Shown: piece by piece, positions 7,634-15,848 of the stretch
Numbering within the stretch: position 1 is the stretch's first letter
Layout: each line of letters begins with the position of its first letter
Program-made: the position numbers and the translations under genes
The notes under the pieces: generated by a model
The model's database searches: none
Told to the model about the DNA's origin: nothing
Seen by the model: the letters and a program-made list of their open reading frames with translations, nothing else
NCBI GenBank assembly: GCA_934636305.1
Contig: CAKUAM010000017.1
Span: 1-29,783 of the forward strand
Length of the DNA: 29,783 bases
Direction: 5' to 3'
Origin: an uncultured Oscillospiraceae bacterium
GTDB taxonomy: Bacteria; Bacillota; Clostridia; Oscillospirales; Oscillospiraceae

Positions 7634-8761
7634 ATGGAAAAGAAAAAAGTGCTGTCCATGAAATCCATTCTCTCCATCGCGGCTATCGTGCTCATTTATG
7701 TGCTGGCGTTCCTGCTTGACCGGATTCCCGGCGTGCCCATTATGCTGACGACTGTGCTGCGCAAGGGCGCAATCTATTCGCTGGTTGCAGTGTCTATGAA
7801 CCTGCTCAACGGCTTTACGGGGCTGTTTTCCCTTGGGCAGGCGGGCTTTATGCTGGTTGGCGCGTATACCTTTGCCGCCATCAATATTTCAAGCTCCCTG
7901 CGCGCAACGGTGTATCAGTATTATGACCCGCTGCTCAAATTTTCACTGACGGAGACGCTGCAGAATGCGCTCGGCAGCACGGTGGGGACGATCCTTGGCG
8001 TGTTTGTGTCGCTGCTGCTGGCAGGACTGCTGGCGGCTGGATTGGCGTATTTGATTGGTCTTCCCGTCCTGAAGCTGAAAAGCGACTACCTGGCGATTGC
8101 AACGCTGGGCTTTGCGGAAATTATCCGCGCGCTTGTCCAGTTGGAGGCATTTGCGCCGGTGACCAACGGTTCGCAGCTGCTGCGCGGATTCCCGTATTTC
8201 CAGGATACGCTGGTGCCGTTCATCATTGTCGGTATCTGCATTGCGGCGGTGGTGCTGCTGATTAACTCCACCTATGGCCGCGCGTTCAAGGCGATCCGGG
8301 ACGATGAGATTGCGGCGGAGGCCATGGGGATCAATCTGGCCCATCACAAACGTATGGCGTTTACGATTTCCTCGTTTTTTGCCGGGATTTCTGGCGCACT
8401 GCTTGCCATGTACCAGACGACGGTACAGGCCAACACCTTTAAATCAGCCATGACGTATGAGATTTTGCTGATTGTTGTCATTGGCGGCATCGGCTCGATT
8501 TCCGGCAGCTGCATTGGTTCGTTCCTGTTCATTGCATGCTCCGAGTGGTGGCTGCGGTTCCTGGACAACGACGACACGTATATCGGCGCGTTCCATGTGC
8601 CGCTGCTGCGCACAGGCTTCCGCATGGTTGTATTCTCCGTTGTGATTATGATCGTTGTGCTGTTCTTCCGGAAGGGCATTATGGGTTCGCGGGAGATTTC
8701 TCTTGCTGGTCTGGCCGAACGACTACAGAAAAAATCTGTGAAGGGAGGCAAGCAGGCATGA
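7634..8761 (+). CDS. livM: Branched-chain amino acid ABC transporter permease LivM
   Basis: This is the second permease half, 375 residues from the ATG at 7634. A GTG at 7625 is in frame, but GAGGTGG at 7622-7628 overlaps it and is correctly spaced for 7634, so the ATG is preferred. LivM signatures are the N-terminal SMNLLNGFTGLFSLGQAGFM, LKLKSDYLAIATLGFAEIIR, FKAIRDDEIAAEAMGIN and VVIGGIGSISGSCIGSF. Many hydrophobic segments span the length, with a basic C-terminal tail in the cytoplasm. The start lies 10 nt after the livH stop and the stop overlaps livG (ATGA), which implies translational coupling. Confidence 0.94.
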   Translation: MEKKKVLSMKSILSIAAIVLIYVLAFLLDRIPGVPIMLTTVLRKGAIYSLVAVSMNLLNGFTGLFSLGQAGFMLVGAYTFAAINISSSLRATVYQYYDPLLKFSLTETLQNALGSTVGTILGVFVSLLLAGLLAAGLAYLIGLPVLKLKSDYLAIATLGFAEIIRALVQLEAFAPVTNGSQLLRGFPYFQDTLVPFIIVGICIAAVVLLINSTYGRAFKAIRDDEIAAEAMGINLAHHKRMAFTISSFFAGISGALLAMYQTTVQANTFKSAMTYEILLIVVIGGIGSISGSCIGSFLFIACSEWWLRFLDNDDTYIGAFHVPLLRTGFRMVVFSVVIMIVVLFFRKGIMGSREISLAGLAERLQKKSVKGGKQA

Positions 8762-9606
8762 CAAATCCCATTCTTCATGTGGAGCATATCACCATGCAGT
8801 TTGGCGGCGTGGTGGCCGTCAATGATCTGTCGATGGATGTTTATCCGGGGGAGATTGTGGCGCTGATCGGCCCGAACGGTGCGGGAAAAACAACAGCCTT
8901 TAACTGTATCACGGGCGTCTATGAGCCGACGAACGGCGAGGTGGACTTCCTGGGTACGCCCATCGTGCGCAGCCATCCGCGCGGGAAAATGAAGAAGATC
9001 TATGCCGGAGAAGGGGCGGAGCGCTATCGGCAGATGCCTGTGGTTTCCAATACTCCGGATATCATCACAAAGCAGGGAATTGCCAGAACATTTCAGAACA
9101 TCCGCCTGTTCAAGTCCATGACGGTGTTCGAAAATGTGCTGACGGCCATGCATCTGCGCCGCACATCGAATGTTTTTACCGCCACGTTCCGCGCCAACCA
9201 TAGGGAAGAAGCGGCGCAGCGGGAAAAGACGCTGGAGCTTTTAAGAATTGTCGGGCTGGATGATGTGAAAGATGAGCTGGCAACCGCACTGCCGTATGGC
9301 AAGCAGCGCCGGCTGGAGATTGCGCGTGCGCTTGCAACCGAGCCGAAGCTGCTCCTGCTGGATGAACCGGCTGCTGGTATGAATCCGCAGGAGACGATGG
9401 AGCTTACTGCGTTCATCCGTGAAATCCGGGAGAGGTTTGGGCTGACGATTTTCCTGATTGAGCATCATATGAACCTGGTTATGGATATTTCCGACCGGAT
9501 CTACGTCATTGACTTCGGCAAGCAGATTGCTGCCGGCAGGCCGGCGGAGATCCAGAACGATCCGCGCGTCATCGACGCATATTTGGGGGTGGATGACAAT
9601 GGCTAA
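8758..9606 (+). CDS. livG: Branched-chain amino acid ABC transporter ATP-binding protein LivG
   Basis: This 282-residue ATPase powers the LivHM permease. Walker A is GPNGAGKTT (about 38-46), the LivG-type GIARTFQNIRLF lies around the Q-loop, the signature region is LPYGKQRRLEIARAL and Walker B is LLLLDEPAAGMNPQE, followed by a switch His in FLIEHHMNLV. The start at 8758 is set by GGGAGG (8743-8748) and the ATGA overlap with livM. Between the first beta-sheet lobe and GIARTFQ there is an insertion of about 25 residues rich in basic and polar residues (HPRGKMKKIYAGEGAERYRQ), which makes it longer than E. coli LivG (about 255). Confidence 0.95.
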   Translation: MTNPILHVEHITMQFGGVVAVNDLSMDVYPGEIVALIGPNGAGKTTAFNCITGVYEPTNGEVDFLGTPIVRSHPRGKMKKIYAGEGAERYRQMPVVSNTPDIITKQGIARTFQNIRLFKSMTVFENVLTAMHLRRTSNVFTATFRANHREEAAQREKTLELLRIVGLDDVKDELATALPYGKQRRLEIARALATEPKLLLLDEPAAGMNPQETMELTAFIREIRERFGLTIFLIEHHMNLVMDISDRIYVIDFGKQIAAGRPAEIQNDPRVIDAYLGVDDNG

Positions 9607-10312
9607 TATTCTGGAGATCCGGAACCTGACGGTCAGCTATGGCGGCATTGAGGCTGTCAAGGGCATTGACCTGTCGGTGGAGGAAGGGAAGATTGTCACT
9701 CTGATCGGCTCAAACGGCGCGGGAAAATCCACAACGCTGAAAACCATTGCTGGGCTTGTCCGGCCGAAGGCGGGGGAAATTGTCCTGCACGGGATGAATC
9801 TTGTCGGTAAGTCGACGGATCAGATTGTTGCCCAGGGTGTGACGCTTGTGCCGGAGGGGCGGCGCGTGTTTCCCAACCTGACGGTTCTGGAAAATCTGCG
9901 GATCGGTGCGTATCTGCGCAAGGATTCCATCACCGAGGACCTTGCACGCGTATATGATCTGTTCCCGCGCCTGAAAGAGCGTGAATGGCAGCAGGCCGGT
10001 ACGCTTTCCGGCGGTGAGCAGCAGATGCTGGCGGTGGGGCGCGCGCTTATGGCCAAGCCGCAGCTTATTATGATGGATGAGCCGTCGCTGGGCCTGGCGC
10101 CGATTGTTGTCAAGGGCATTTTTGAGATTATCCGCGAAATTAACCGGCAGGGCATCACGGTACTGTTGATTGAGCAGAATGCCAATATGGCGCTGAAGGT
10201 GGCCGATTGGGCCTATGTCATGCAGACAGGTGAGATTCTGATGCAGGGACCGGGGGCGGAGCTGGCAGCCAATGAGGAGGTCAAGGCGGCCTATCTTGGC
10301 ACAGCAAAATAA
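9599..10312 (+). CDS. livF: Branched-chain amino acid ABC transporter ATP-binding protein LivF
   Basis: This is the second ATPase of the importer, 237 residues. Walker A is GSNGAGKST (37-45), the LivF-specific VPEGRRVFPNLTVLENL follows, the signature is LSGGEQQMLAVGRALM, Walker B is LIMMDEPSLGLAP and the switch His is replaced by Gln in LLIEQNANMA, as is normal for LivF. The ATG at 9599 overlaps the end of livG by 8 nt and is preceded by a GGGGGTGG site. It ends the liv operon; termination is probably supplied by the hairpin at 10433-10477. Confidence 0.95.
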   Translation: MANILEIRNLTVSYGGIEAVKGIDLSVEEGKIVTLIGSNGAGKSTTLKTIAGLVRPKAGEIVLHGMNLVGKSTDQIVAQGVTLVPEGRRVFPNLTVLENLRIGAYLRKDSITEDLARVYDLFPRLKEREWQQAGTLSGGEQQMLAVGRALMAKPQLIMMDEPSLGLAPIVVKGIFEIIREINRQGITVLLIEQNANMALKVADWAYVMQTGEILMQGPGAELAANEEVKAAYLGTAK

Positions 10313-10374
10313 GAAAAACCCTTCGCTGTGAATGATGAACACGCACAAGGACAACAAATAACCGCTTAGAGCAA

Positions 10375-10516
10375 GGAGAGGCTGTCTCAAAATGCCGATT
10401 GCAAGAGAATAGCCCCCCGCCAAAAGTTAGACAAAGTCGTGAGAATCCAGTTTTTAATGGATTCTCACGACTTTTTTGCTTGGCTAATGATAATTCTATT
10501 TTAAGACAGCCCCTCC
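10375..10516. mobile_element. MITE-like 142-bp element with terminal inverted repeats
   Basis: The ends GGAGAGGCTGTCTCAAAAT (10375-10393) and ATTTTAAGACAGCCCCTCC (10498-10516) are inverted repeats matching at 17 of 19 positions. The interior has no credible gene but carries a perfect 17-bp hairpin. Ends of the type GGCTGTCTCAAAA occur on several DDE-transposase insertion sequences, so this is probably a non-autonomous relative. The family is not assigned, and I see no clear target-site duplication in the flanks (GAGCAA on the left, AAAAAG on the right). Confidence 0.65.
10433..10477 (+). terminator. Strong terminator inside the MITE-like element, after livF
   Basis: A perfect 17-bp stem (10433-10449 with 10458-10474) and an 8-nt loop end in a T-run at 10472-10477. 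It is the first terminator downstream of livF (121 nt after its stop), so the mobile element seems to supply the operon's transcription stop. Confidence 0.85.
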
Positions 10517-10771
10517 AAAAAGCTTTCACTATGCCCAGAAAAATTATCCGAGCGAAGCGAGGAACAAGTCTGGAAAGCAGAGGATAAAGTACGATTCAAA
10601 AGGACAGACAATCGAGAGATACGAAAAGCAAACTGCGCCCCGCCGCTATTTCAATAGCAGCGGGGCGATCATGCAGTAGAAAGAAGATTCGATGAGCCTG
10701 TAGGCTCGGCTGGTAATACACCCTAGGGGGCTGTACAGACCACCGGCACGGCCGGTGGTTATGATTGAAAC
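10517..10771. other. Non-coding spacer between MITE-like element and pgi
   Basis: No supported gene. It is more AT-rich in its first part than the neighbouring genes. It contains the candidate pgi terminator (10630-10667), a small GAGCC-TGTA-GGCTC hairpin at 10694-10707 and a perfect 9-bp hairpin at 10739-10759, 12 nt outside the pgi stop. The short open frames here have no ribosome binding site or recognisable product. Confidence 0.6.
10630..10667 (-). terminator. Candidate pgi terminator
   Basis: A 14-bp stem (10636-10649 with 10654-10667) has one irregular pair that is C-A on the plus strand but G-U on the minus strand, which indicates that the minus-strand RNA is the selected form. Read on the minus strand it is followed by a modest T-rich stretch (AGTTTGCTTTT). 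It lies about 105 nt after the pgi stop. Confidence 0.55.
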
Positions 10772-12058
10772 TCAATAACCGGGTTTGCCCAGCAGGTGGA
10801 ACATGTTCTTCTTGTAGGCCTCGACGCCGGGCTGGTTGAAGGGGTTGACGCCCTCCATATAGCCGGATACACCGCAGGCGAACTCAAAGAAGTAGATGAG
10901 CGCGCCAAGCGCTTCCTCGCAGATCTCCGGCAGGCGGATCTCCGTGACGGGCACACCGCCGTCAATATGCGCGGCCTTGGTGGCCTGCATGGCCTTTTCG
11001 TTGATATAGCTCATTTCACGGCCGGCAAGGTAATTGAGGCCGTCGAGATTTTCTTCGTCAGACGGGACGGCGAGGGAGGTTCTGGCTTTGTCAAAGAAAA
11101 CAACCGTCTCCTGCAGCATGCGGATGCCGTCCTGGATATACTGGCCCATGGAATGCAGATCCGGGGTCAGATCGACAGATGCGGGGAAAATACCCTTGCC
11201 GTCCTTGCCCTCGGATTCACCGTAGAGCTGCTTCCACCACTCAGCCATGAAGCGGAACGACGGCTCGTAAGCGGCGAGAACCTCAATGTTCTTGCCGTCT
11301 GCGTACAGAGCCTGACGGCTCATGGCGTACTGCACAGCCGCACTCTCCACGCCCTTGGCAAGCGTTTCTTCGCGCTCTGCCTGTGCACCGTGCATGAGCG
11401 CTTCAATGTCGATGCCGCAGCAGGAAATGGGCAGCAGACCAACAGCGGTCAGAACAGAATAGCGGCCGCCGACATTATCGGGTACCACAAAGCTCTCATA
11501 GCCCTCACGGTCAGCAAGCGTCTTGAGCGCGCCGCGGGCCTTGTCTGTGGTGGCGTAGATACGGCCCTTGGCACCGTCGACGCCGTATTTCTTTTCGAGC
11601 GCGGCCTTGAAGATACGGAAGGCAATGGCCGGCTCCGTCGTGGTGCCGGATTTGGAGATGACGTTGACGGAGAAATCACGATCACCGATCATGGTGAGGA
11701 TTTCTGTCACAGCGTCAGAGGAAATGCCGTTGCCGGCAAAGTAGATATCCGGGGTGTTTTTTGGCAGGGCATTGTAGTTGGGGCTTTTCAGCAGCTCCAC
11801 AACGGCGCGCGCGCCAAGATAGCTGCCGCCGATGCCAATGACGACGAGCGCCTTGGAATCGGACTGAATCTTTGCCGCGGCCTTCTGGATGCGGGCAAAC
11901 TCCTCTTTGTCATAGTTCACCGGCAGGTCGACCCAGCCGATGAAATCGTTGCCGGCGCCAGTCCCGTTTACCAGCGTGTCAAATGCGGCCTGTGCGGCAG
12001 CCTTGTCAGGCTGCTTGGTGTAGAACTGGCTTGCGCCTTCAAAATGAACCTTTACCAT
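10772..12058 (-). CDS. pgi: Glucose-6-phosphate isomerase
   Basis: This 428-residue enzyme interconverts glucose 6-phosphate and fructose 6-phosphate in glycolysis. The sugar-phosphate-binding [12 protein letters not shown] (133-144), the preceding [13 protein letters not shown] (73-85) and [20 protein letters not shown] are clear SIS-fold PGI signatures. The length fits the shorter Firmicutes PGI type. The start is supported by GAAGGAG 7 nt upstream on the minus strand. It is the last gene of the run methyltransferase, amidohydrolase, glucokinase, pgi and follows the glucokinase by 36 nt, so kinase and isomerase supply consecutive glycolytic steps. Confidence 0.96.
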   Translation of the reverse strand: MVKVHFEGASQFYTKQPDKAAAQAAFDTLVNGTGAGNDFIGWVDLPVNYDKEEFARIQKAAAKIQSDSKALVVIGIGGSYLGARAVVELLKSPNYNALPKNTPDIYFAGNGISSDAVTEILTMIGDRDFSVNVISKSGTTTEPAIAFRIFKAALEKKYGVDGAKGRIYATTDKARGALKTLADREGYESFVVPDNVGGRYSVLTAVGLLPISCCGIDIEALMHGAQAEREETLAKGVESAAVQYAMSRQALYADGKNIEVLAAYEPSFRFMAEWWKQLYGESEGKDGKGIFPASVDLTPDLHSMGQYIQDGIRMLQETVVFFDKARTSLAVPSDEENLDGLNYLAGREMSYINEKAMQATKAAHIDGGVPVTEIRLPEICEEALGALIYFFEFACGVSGYMEGVNPFNQPGVEAYKKNMFHLLGKPGY

Positions 12059-12094
12059 AGTTATGCTCCTTCAAATCAATAAATTGATGGGATC

Positions 12095-13045
12095 TTATAC
12101 ATTTGCGTCGCGGGCCAACAGCGCTGCGCCGATCATGCCGGCCTCGTTGCCGAGAACAGCAGGAACAAGCTTGCCGCGTGTGGCGTAGAAGCATTTTTTG
12201 CTGACCTTGTCCTGCAGCGGATCGAACAGGAACGAGCCGGCCGCGCTGAGGCCGCCGCCCAGAGCAAGAACCTCCGGGTCAAGAAGATTATAGATCGAGG
12301 CGCATGCAGAGCTCAGGTGCTCAATATATGCGTCGAAAACCGCCATACAGGCCGGATCGCCCGCCTTGGCACAGTCGGTGACAAGCTTGGGCGTGACCTT
12401 CTCCGGATCACCGCCTGTTTTTTCACAGAGCATGCTCTGCGGATGTGCCTGCATGGCACGGCGGCCTTCGCGTGTCAGCGCGGACGCCGCGCAGTAGACC
12501 TCCATACAGCCGTGGTTGCCGCAGGTGCAGGGCTCCCCGCCGTCAACGAGATACGCATGGCCAAGCTCCACGCCGTGGTTCATGCCGCCGTTGAACATCT
12601 TGCCGTTCAGGATGATGCCGCCGCCAAGTCCTGTGCCGAGTGTGAACAGAACGCCCGTTTTGCAGCCGACGAATGCACCGGCATAGAGCTCTGCCAGTGC
12701 GGCGCCGTTGGCATCGTTGGCAATATAGACGGGGATACCGGGAAACTGCGCCTGCAGGAGCTTTCGCAGCGGAACATCGTGGAAGCCGAGGTTGTGTGCG
12801 TCGATGACGGTTTCACCGCTTGCATCGATGCTGCCCGGGACGACAGCGCCGAGCGATTCCACGTCGCCGAGCGCAGCACCGTGGGCCTGAAGCAGCGGCA
12901 GCACCGCTGCACGGATTTTTGCGGCCATGTCCTCCGCCGTGGTATGGGGGAAGGGGATGGAGGTCTCCGCGGCCAGCGTAATCGCTTCATCCACAAGGCC
13001 GATTTTGATGTTGGTGCCGCCGATATCAATGCCGATCTGATACAT
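12095..13045 (-). CDS. glk: ROK family glucokinase
   Basis: This 316-residue protein is expected to phosphorylate glucose (or a close sugar such as an N-acetylhexosamine) with ATP. The phosphate-binding DIGGTN is at 7-12, the catalytic Asp in ANDANGAAL at 111, the sugar-binding GVELGHA at 158-164 and the zinc motif CTCGNHGCME at 173-182, with His163 as the likely fourth ligand. There is no N-terminal helix-turn-helix, so it is a kinase and not a ROK repressor. GAGGAG lies 6 nt before the ATG. The location 36 nt before pgi strongly favours glucose as substrate. It follows the amidohydrolase gene by 19 nt. Confidence 0.92.
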   Translation of the reverse strand: MYQIGIDIGGTNIKIGLVDEAITLAAETSIPFPHTTAEDMAAKIRAAVLPLLQAHGAALGDVESLGAVVPGSIDASGETVIDAHNLGFHDVPLRKLLQAQFPGIPVYIANDANGAALAELYAGAFVGCKTGVLFTLGTGLGGGIILNGKMFNGGMNHGVELGHAYLVDGGEPCTCGNHGCMEVYCAASALTREGRRAMQAHPQSMLCEKTGGDPEKVTPKLVTDCAKAGDPACMAVFDAYIEHLSSACASIYNLLDPEVLALGGGLSAAGSFLFDPLQDKVSKKCFYATRGKLVPAVLGNEAGMIGAALLARDANV

Positions 13046-13064
13046 AAGAAGCTCCTCTTTTCCT

Positions 13065-13862
13065 TTATTCTTCGTCGCTGAGATGCAGCAGGTTCATGAA
13101 ATTGTCATAGAGAATTTTCTGACGGGAGGATTCGTCCAGATCCAGCGCCAGAAAGCGTTCCAGCTCCTCCTTGGGGCTCCACATCGGAAAATCTGTGCCG
13201 AACAGCAGCCGGTCGGGGCCAATCTGGTCAATGAGCCGCATGACCGTATCACGGTCTGTCATGCCAGTCGTGGAGGAGGTGTCAAAAAGAACGGTATCCG
13301 GCTGCGGATGGGCCAGCGCCTGCGGCCAGATGCTCCAGCCGCCGAAGTGCGCAGCGATTGCCTGCAGATCCGGCACGCGGCGCAGCAGATTTGTCAGCCG
13401 CTCCGGCGAGGAAAAATCATACCGGCTGTCGCCCATGTGAAACAGCACGGGCAGGCCGCGGCGGGCGATGGCGCGATAGGTTTCAATGCCGCGTTCGTCG
13501 TCGATGGAAAGCTTCTGGAAGTCCGGGTGGATCTTCAGCCCGCGCAGACCGAGCTCCATCATTCGGTCAAGCTCCTCCTCAAAGCCATCCATGCCCGGAT
13601 AAATTGTGCCGAAGGCAAGATAGCCCGGGTGATTCTGAACGGCCTCTGCCAGAAAGGTATTTGCATTATAGACCTGTTTGGGGCTGGTCGCGGAGTTGGA
13701 GATGACGCAGCGGGTGATGCCCGCGCGTGCATCCTCGGCGGCAAGGCAGGGCATGTCAGCCTCACGTGCGATGGGAATGCCATAAAAGTCTCCAATGGAG
13801 TGCGAGGCTTTCTCGGCAAGCTTCTCCGGGAAGATATGTGCGTGGATATCTGCGATTTTCAT
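13065..13862 (-). CDS. TIM-barrel amidohydrolase family protein (Amidohydro_2 type)
   Basis: This 265-residue protein has the metal-dependent hydrolase pattern HAH at 7-9, His112 (GLKIHPDF), His142 (FHMGDS), His172 (AHFGGW) and Asp224 (FGTDFP). This is the layout of PF04909-type amidohydrolases and decarboxylases, which act on carboxylated or lactone-like substrates in the cytoplasm. The substrate is not identifiable. GAGGT before the ATG supports the start. It is 15 nt from the methyltransferase gene upstream and 19 nt from the glucokinase gene downstream, so a link to sugar or glycan-precursor metabolism is possible but unproven. Confidence 0.82.
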   Translation of the reverse strand: MKIADIHAHIFPEKLAEKASHSIGDFYGIPIAREADMPCLAAEDARAGITRCVISNSATSPKQVYNANTFLAEAVQNHPGYLAFGTIYPGMDGFEEELDRMMELGLRGLKIHPDFQKLSIDDERGIETYRAIARRGLPVLFHMGDSRYDFSSPERLTNLLRRVPDLQAIAAHFGGWSIWPQALAHPQPDTVLFDTSSTTGMTDRDTVMRLIDQIGPDRLLFGTDFPMWSPKEELERFLALDLDESSRQKILYDNFMNLLHLSDEE

Positions 13863-13877
13863 AGATGACCTCTATAT

Positions 13878-14906
13878 CTATACGAAATAAAAATTTATAT
13901 CCCAAGCTGGCAGCTGCCGGTGGCGGCGCAGGTAGATCCGGTAGTCACTGCGCAGGGAGCATACCAGCTGCGGCAGAGCAAAAAGATCCTCGCTGCGGTG
14001 ATAGGCGGCAAGCAGGAGCTTTGGCTTGTACGTGCGGATGGTCTGCGCTGCGCCGAGCAGCGCCTCGCGCTCTGCACCCTCCACATCAATGTTGAAAAAG
14101 CTCGCAGGCTGGCCCTGCAGCAGAGCATCCGCGCTGACAACGGGCACACAGATACCGGACGCGGCCTGATGGGAGCCGCGTCCGCCGCGCGCAAAAAACA
14201 TTGCCTGACCGGGTTCTTGTCCGGCAAGCGCCTGCACACAGGTACATGCGCGCAGCGCGGCTGTCGAGCGCTGCAGCTGCCGGAAGGAATAGGCATCCGG
14301 CTCCACAGCGAGAATCCGGCGGTAATCCGGGCAGAAGCGGACAAATTGCTGCACGGTGTCGCCGCGGTAAGCGCCAAGATCCACCAGACTTTCTCCGGCG
14401 GACAGCTGCAGAAGCCCGGTGTAGGCATCGTCAAGATCTGTTTCGCAGGCGTGAAGCCTGCGAATATCCCACGTGAGCTTATAGGCAATCAGCTCCTGCA
14501 GGACAAAGCGTGACTGCGCGTCGGCAAGACGCGCATGAACCGTTTCCAATTCGGCGCGATGCGCCAGGTAAAAGGCTTCATCAAAGAGGGTATCACCCGC
14601 GACGGGAAAATCCGGCGCATAGAGCTCCTGCTCCTGCGCGATGGCTTCAATGCGGGCAAGGACGGACGGCAGGCTTGTGCCAAAGGCCAGCAGCACAAGC
14701 ATAGAGCCAAAGTGCTGCTTCGCTTCCTCGTAGCGCAGAACGGGAAAGCCGTGAAAGCTCTGCCCGCGGACAAATTCATCGCTGGCAAAGACGCCGGCGG
14801 CCTGCAGACCATGCTGGGCCAGGGCGGCGAGAATCCGGTCAGCGCCGTTGCCCATACCATAGAGCACAATGGGCTTTGCGGTGCTGCGCAGCTGGTTCCA
14901 ATTCAC
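13878..14906 (-). CDS. FkbM family SAM-dependent methyltransferase
   Basis: The 342-residue product has two parts. The N-terminal 1-110 looks like a Rossmann-type domain (IVLYGMGNGADRIL at 13-26), similar in style to nucleotide-sugar or CoA-binding modules. The C-terminal 165-342 is an FkbM methyltransferase, with the SAM motif LVDLGAYRGDT at 174-184, acidic VEPDAYSF at 201-208 and the FkbM-typical FFNIDVEGAE at 270-279. FkbM enzymes usually O-methylate sugars or polyketides, often in capsule or glycan loci. The start codon is GTG (14904-14906), supported by AAGGAGAG on the minus strand. It is the first gene of the run ending in pgi and has a promoter just upstream. Confidence 0.83.
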   Translation of the reverse strand: MNWNQLRSTAKPIVLYGMGNGADRILAALAQHGLQAAGVFASDEFVRGQSFHGFPVLRYEEAKQHFGSMLVLLAFGTSLPSVLARIEAIAQEQELYAPDFPVAGDTLFDEAFYLAHRAELETVHARLADAQSRFVLQELIAYKLTWDIRRLHACETDLDDAYTGLLQLSAGESLVDLGAYRGDTVQQFVRFCPDYRRILAVEPDAYSFRQLQRSTAALRACTCVQALAGQEPGQAMFFARGGRGSHQAASGICVPVVSADALLQGQPASFFNIDVEGAEREALLGAAQTIRTYKPKLLLAAYHRSEDLFALPQLVCSLRSDYRIYLRRHRQLPAWDINFYFV

Positions 14907-14927
14907 GGGCTTCTCTCCTTAAAAGAA

Positions 14928-14956
14928 AGTTTATCACACTTTTTTTGTGCATACAA
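14928..14956 (-). promoter_or_regulatory. Candidate promoter for the methyltransferase-pgi operon
   Basis: On the minus strand, TTGTAT (14956-14951), a 17-nt spacer and TAAACT (14933-14928) stand just upstream of the AAGGAG site of the methyltransferase gene. Each hexamer matches the consensus at four positions. Confidence 0.5.
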
Positions 14957-14962
14957 GTGGCA

Positions 14963-14988
14963 GAAAGGCCGGAATCCTGCGGCCTTTC
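14963..14988 (-). terminator. Hairpin after znuB, weak terminator
   Basis: A perfect 9-bp stem (14963-14971 with 14980-14988) and an 8-nt loop lie 20 nt beyond the znuB stop. Neither strand has a good T-run after it, so termination is likely to be partial or factor-assisted. Confidence 0.4.
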
Positions 14989-15008
14989 CTGTAATATTTT
15001 GTGCTTTA

Positions 15009-15848
15009 TCAGCCGATGCGGCTGCGCAGGGCGAAGGATATGGCAAAATAGACCGCCAGATACAGCGCAATCGTCGCGCCGGCGGAGCAGCCCAGATAGT
15101 ACGCCGTCACAAGGCCGAACAGACTGCATGCCAGCGCGGACAGGACACTGAACAGATGATATTGCCGCAGATTGCGCGCCAGGTTGCGCGACGCAGCGGC
15201 CGGCAGAACAAGCAGCGAATTGATAACCATCAGACCGACCCAGCTCATGGCGAGCGTGACGACGATGGCGATGGCAACGGTGAACAGCGTTTCGTTGCGC
15301 CGTGTGGCAATGCCGCGCGAGGATGCCAGCTGCGGGTGTACAGCAGTCAGAAGGAGGCGGTTCGAGGCGAAGATCCACAAAAGAACCACAGCCGCGAGCA
15401 CAAGCGCCAGCATGCCGATCTCACCGGGCGTGACAGAGAGAATATCGCCGATCAGGTAGCGGTTAAACTTGGTAAAGCTTTTGCCGCCCAGCGTGACGAT
15501 AAAAATGCCAAGCGCCACAGCCGTGGAGGAGAATACGCCGATGATGGTATCGGCAGACTGGCTGGAGCGGCTGCGGACGAAGGAAAACAGCAGCGCAAAC
15601 AAGACAGACAGTCCCACGGCAAAATAGATGGGCTGCACAACGCCGCAGAGTGCGCCGATGGCAATGCCGGTAAAGCCGGAATGACCCAGAGCATCGGAGA
15701 AGAAGCTCATCTTGCCGGTGACGATCATCGTTGACAGAAGGCCAAAGAGCGGCGCCATCAGCAAAACGGCCAGCAGCGCGTTTTTCATAAAGTTCATAGA
15801 AAACATCGACAGATGCAGCGTATCAAGTGCTGCGTACCAGACGCTCAT
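15009..15848 (-). CDS. znuB: Metal (Zn/Mn) ABC transporter permease
   Basis: This 279-residue membrane protein of the ABC-3 family (ZnuB/MntB/TroC) has about eight hydrophobic segments. Diagnostic stretches are MAPLFGLLSTMIVTGKMSFF, then SDALGHSGFTGIAIG, and the middle MLALVLAAVVLLW. It forms the membrane channel for divalent metal import. Its ATG overlaps the ZnuC stop (ATGA), so translation is coupled; a G-rich site (GGGGGG) precedes it. It is the last gene of znuACB. Zinc is the default substrate, but Mn or Fe cannot be excluded. Confidence 0.9.
   Translation of the reverse strand: MSVWYAALDTLHLSMFSMNFMKNALLAVLLMAPLFGLLSTMIVTGKMSFFSDALGHSGFTGIAIGALCGVVQPIYFAVGLSVLFALLFSFVRSRSSQSADTIIGVFSSTAVALGIFIVTLGGKSFTKFNRYLIGDILSVTPGEIGMLALVLAAVVLLWIFASNRLLLTAVHPQLASSRGIATRRNETLFTVAIAIVVTLAMSWVGLMVINSLLVLPAAASRNLARNLRQYHLFSVLSALACSLFGLVTAYYLGCSAGATIALYLAVYFAISFALRSRIG

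Noticed and set aside
8536-8757. Long 5' extension of the livG frame into livM
   Set aside because: The ABC domain starts at 8758 with GGGAGG and an ATGA overlap; the upstream part is only livM read in another frame.
10399-10587. 62-codon frame across the MITE-like element
   Set aside because: It crosses the terminator hairpin and the element end and has no ribosome binding site or known motif.
10796-12082. 428-codon plus-strand frame opposite pgi
   Set aside because: PGI on the minus strand has its catalytic motifs and a good start; the opposite frame shows no family features.
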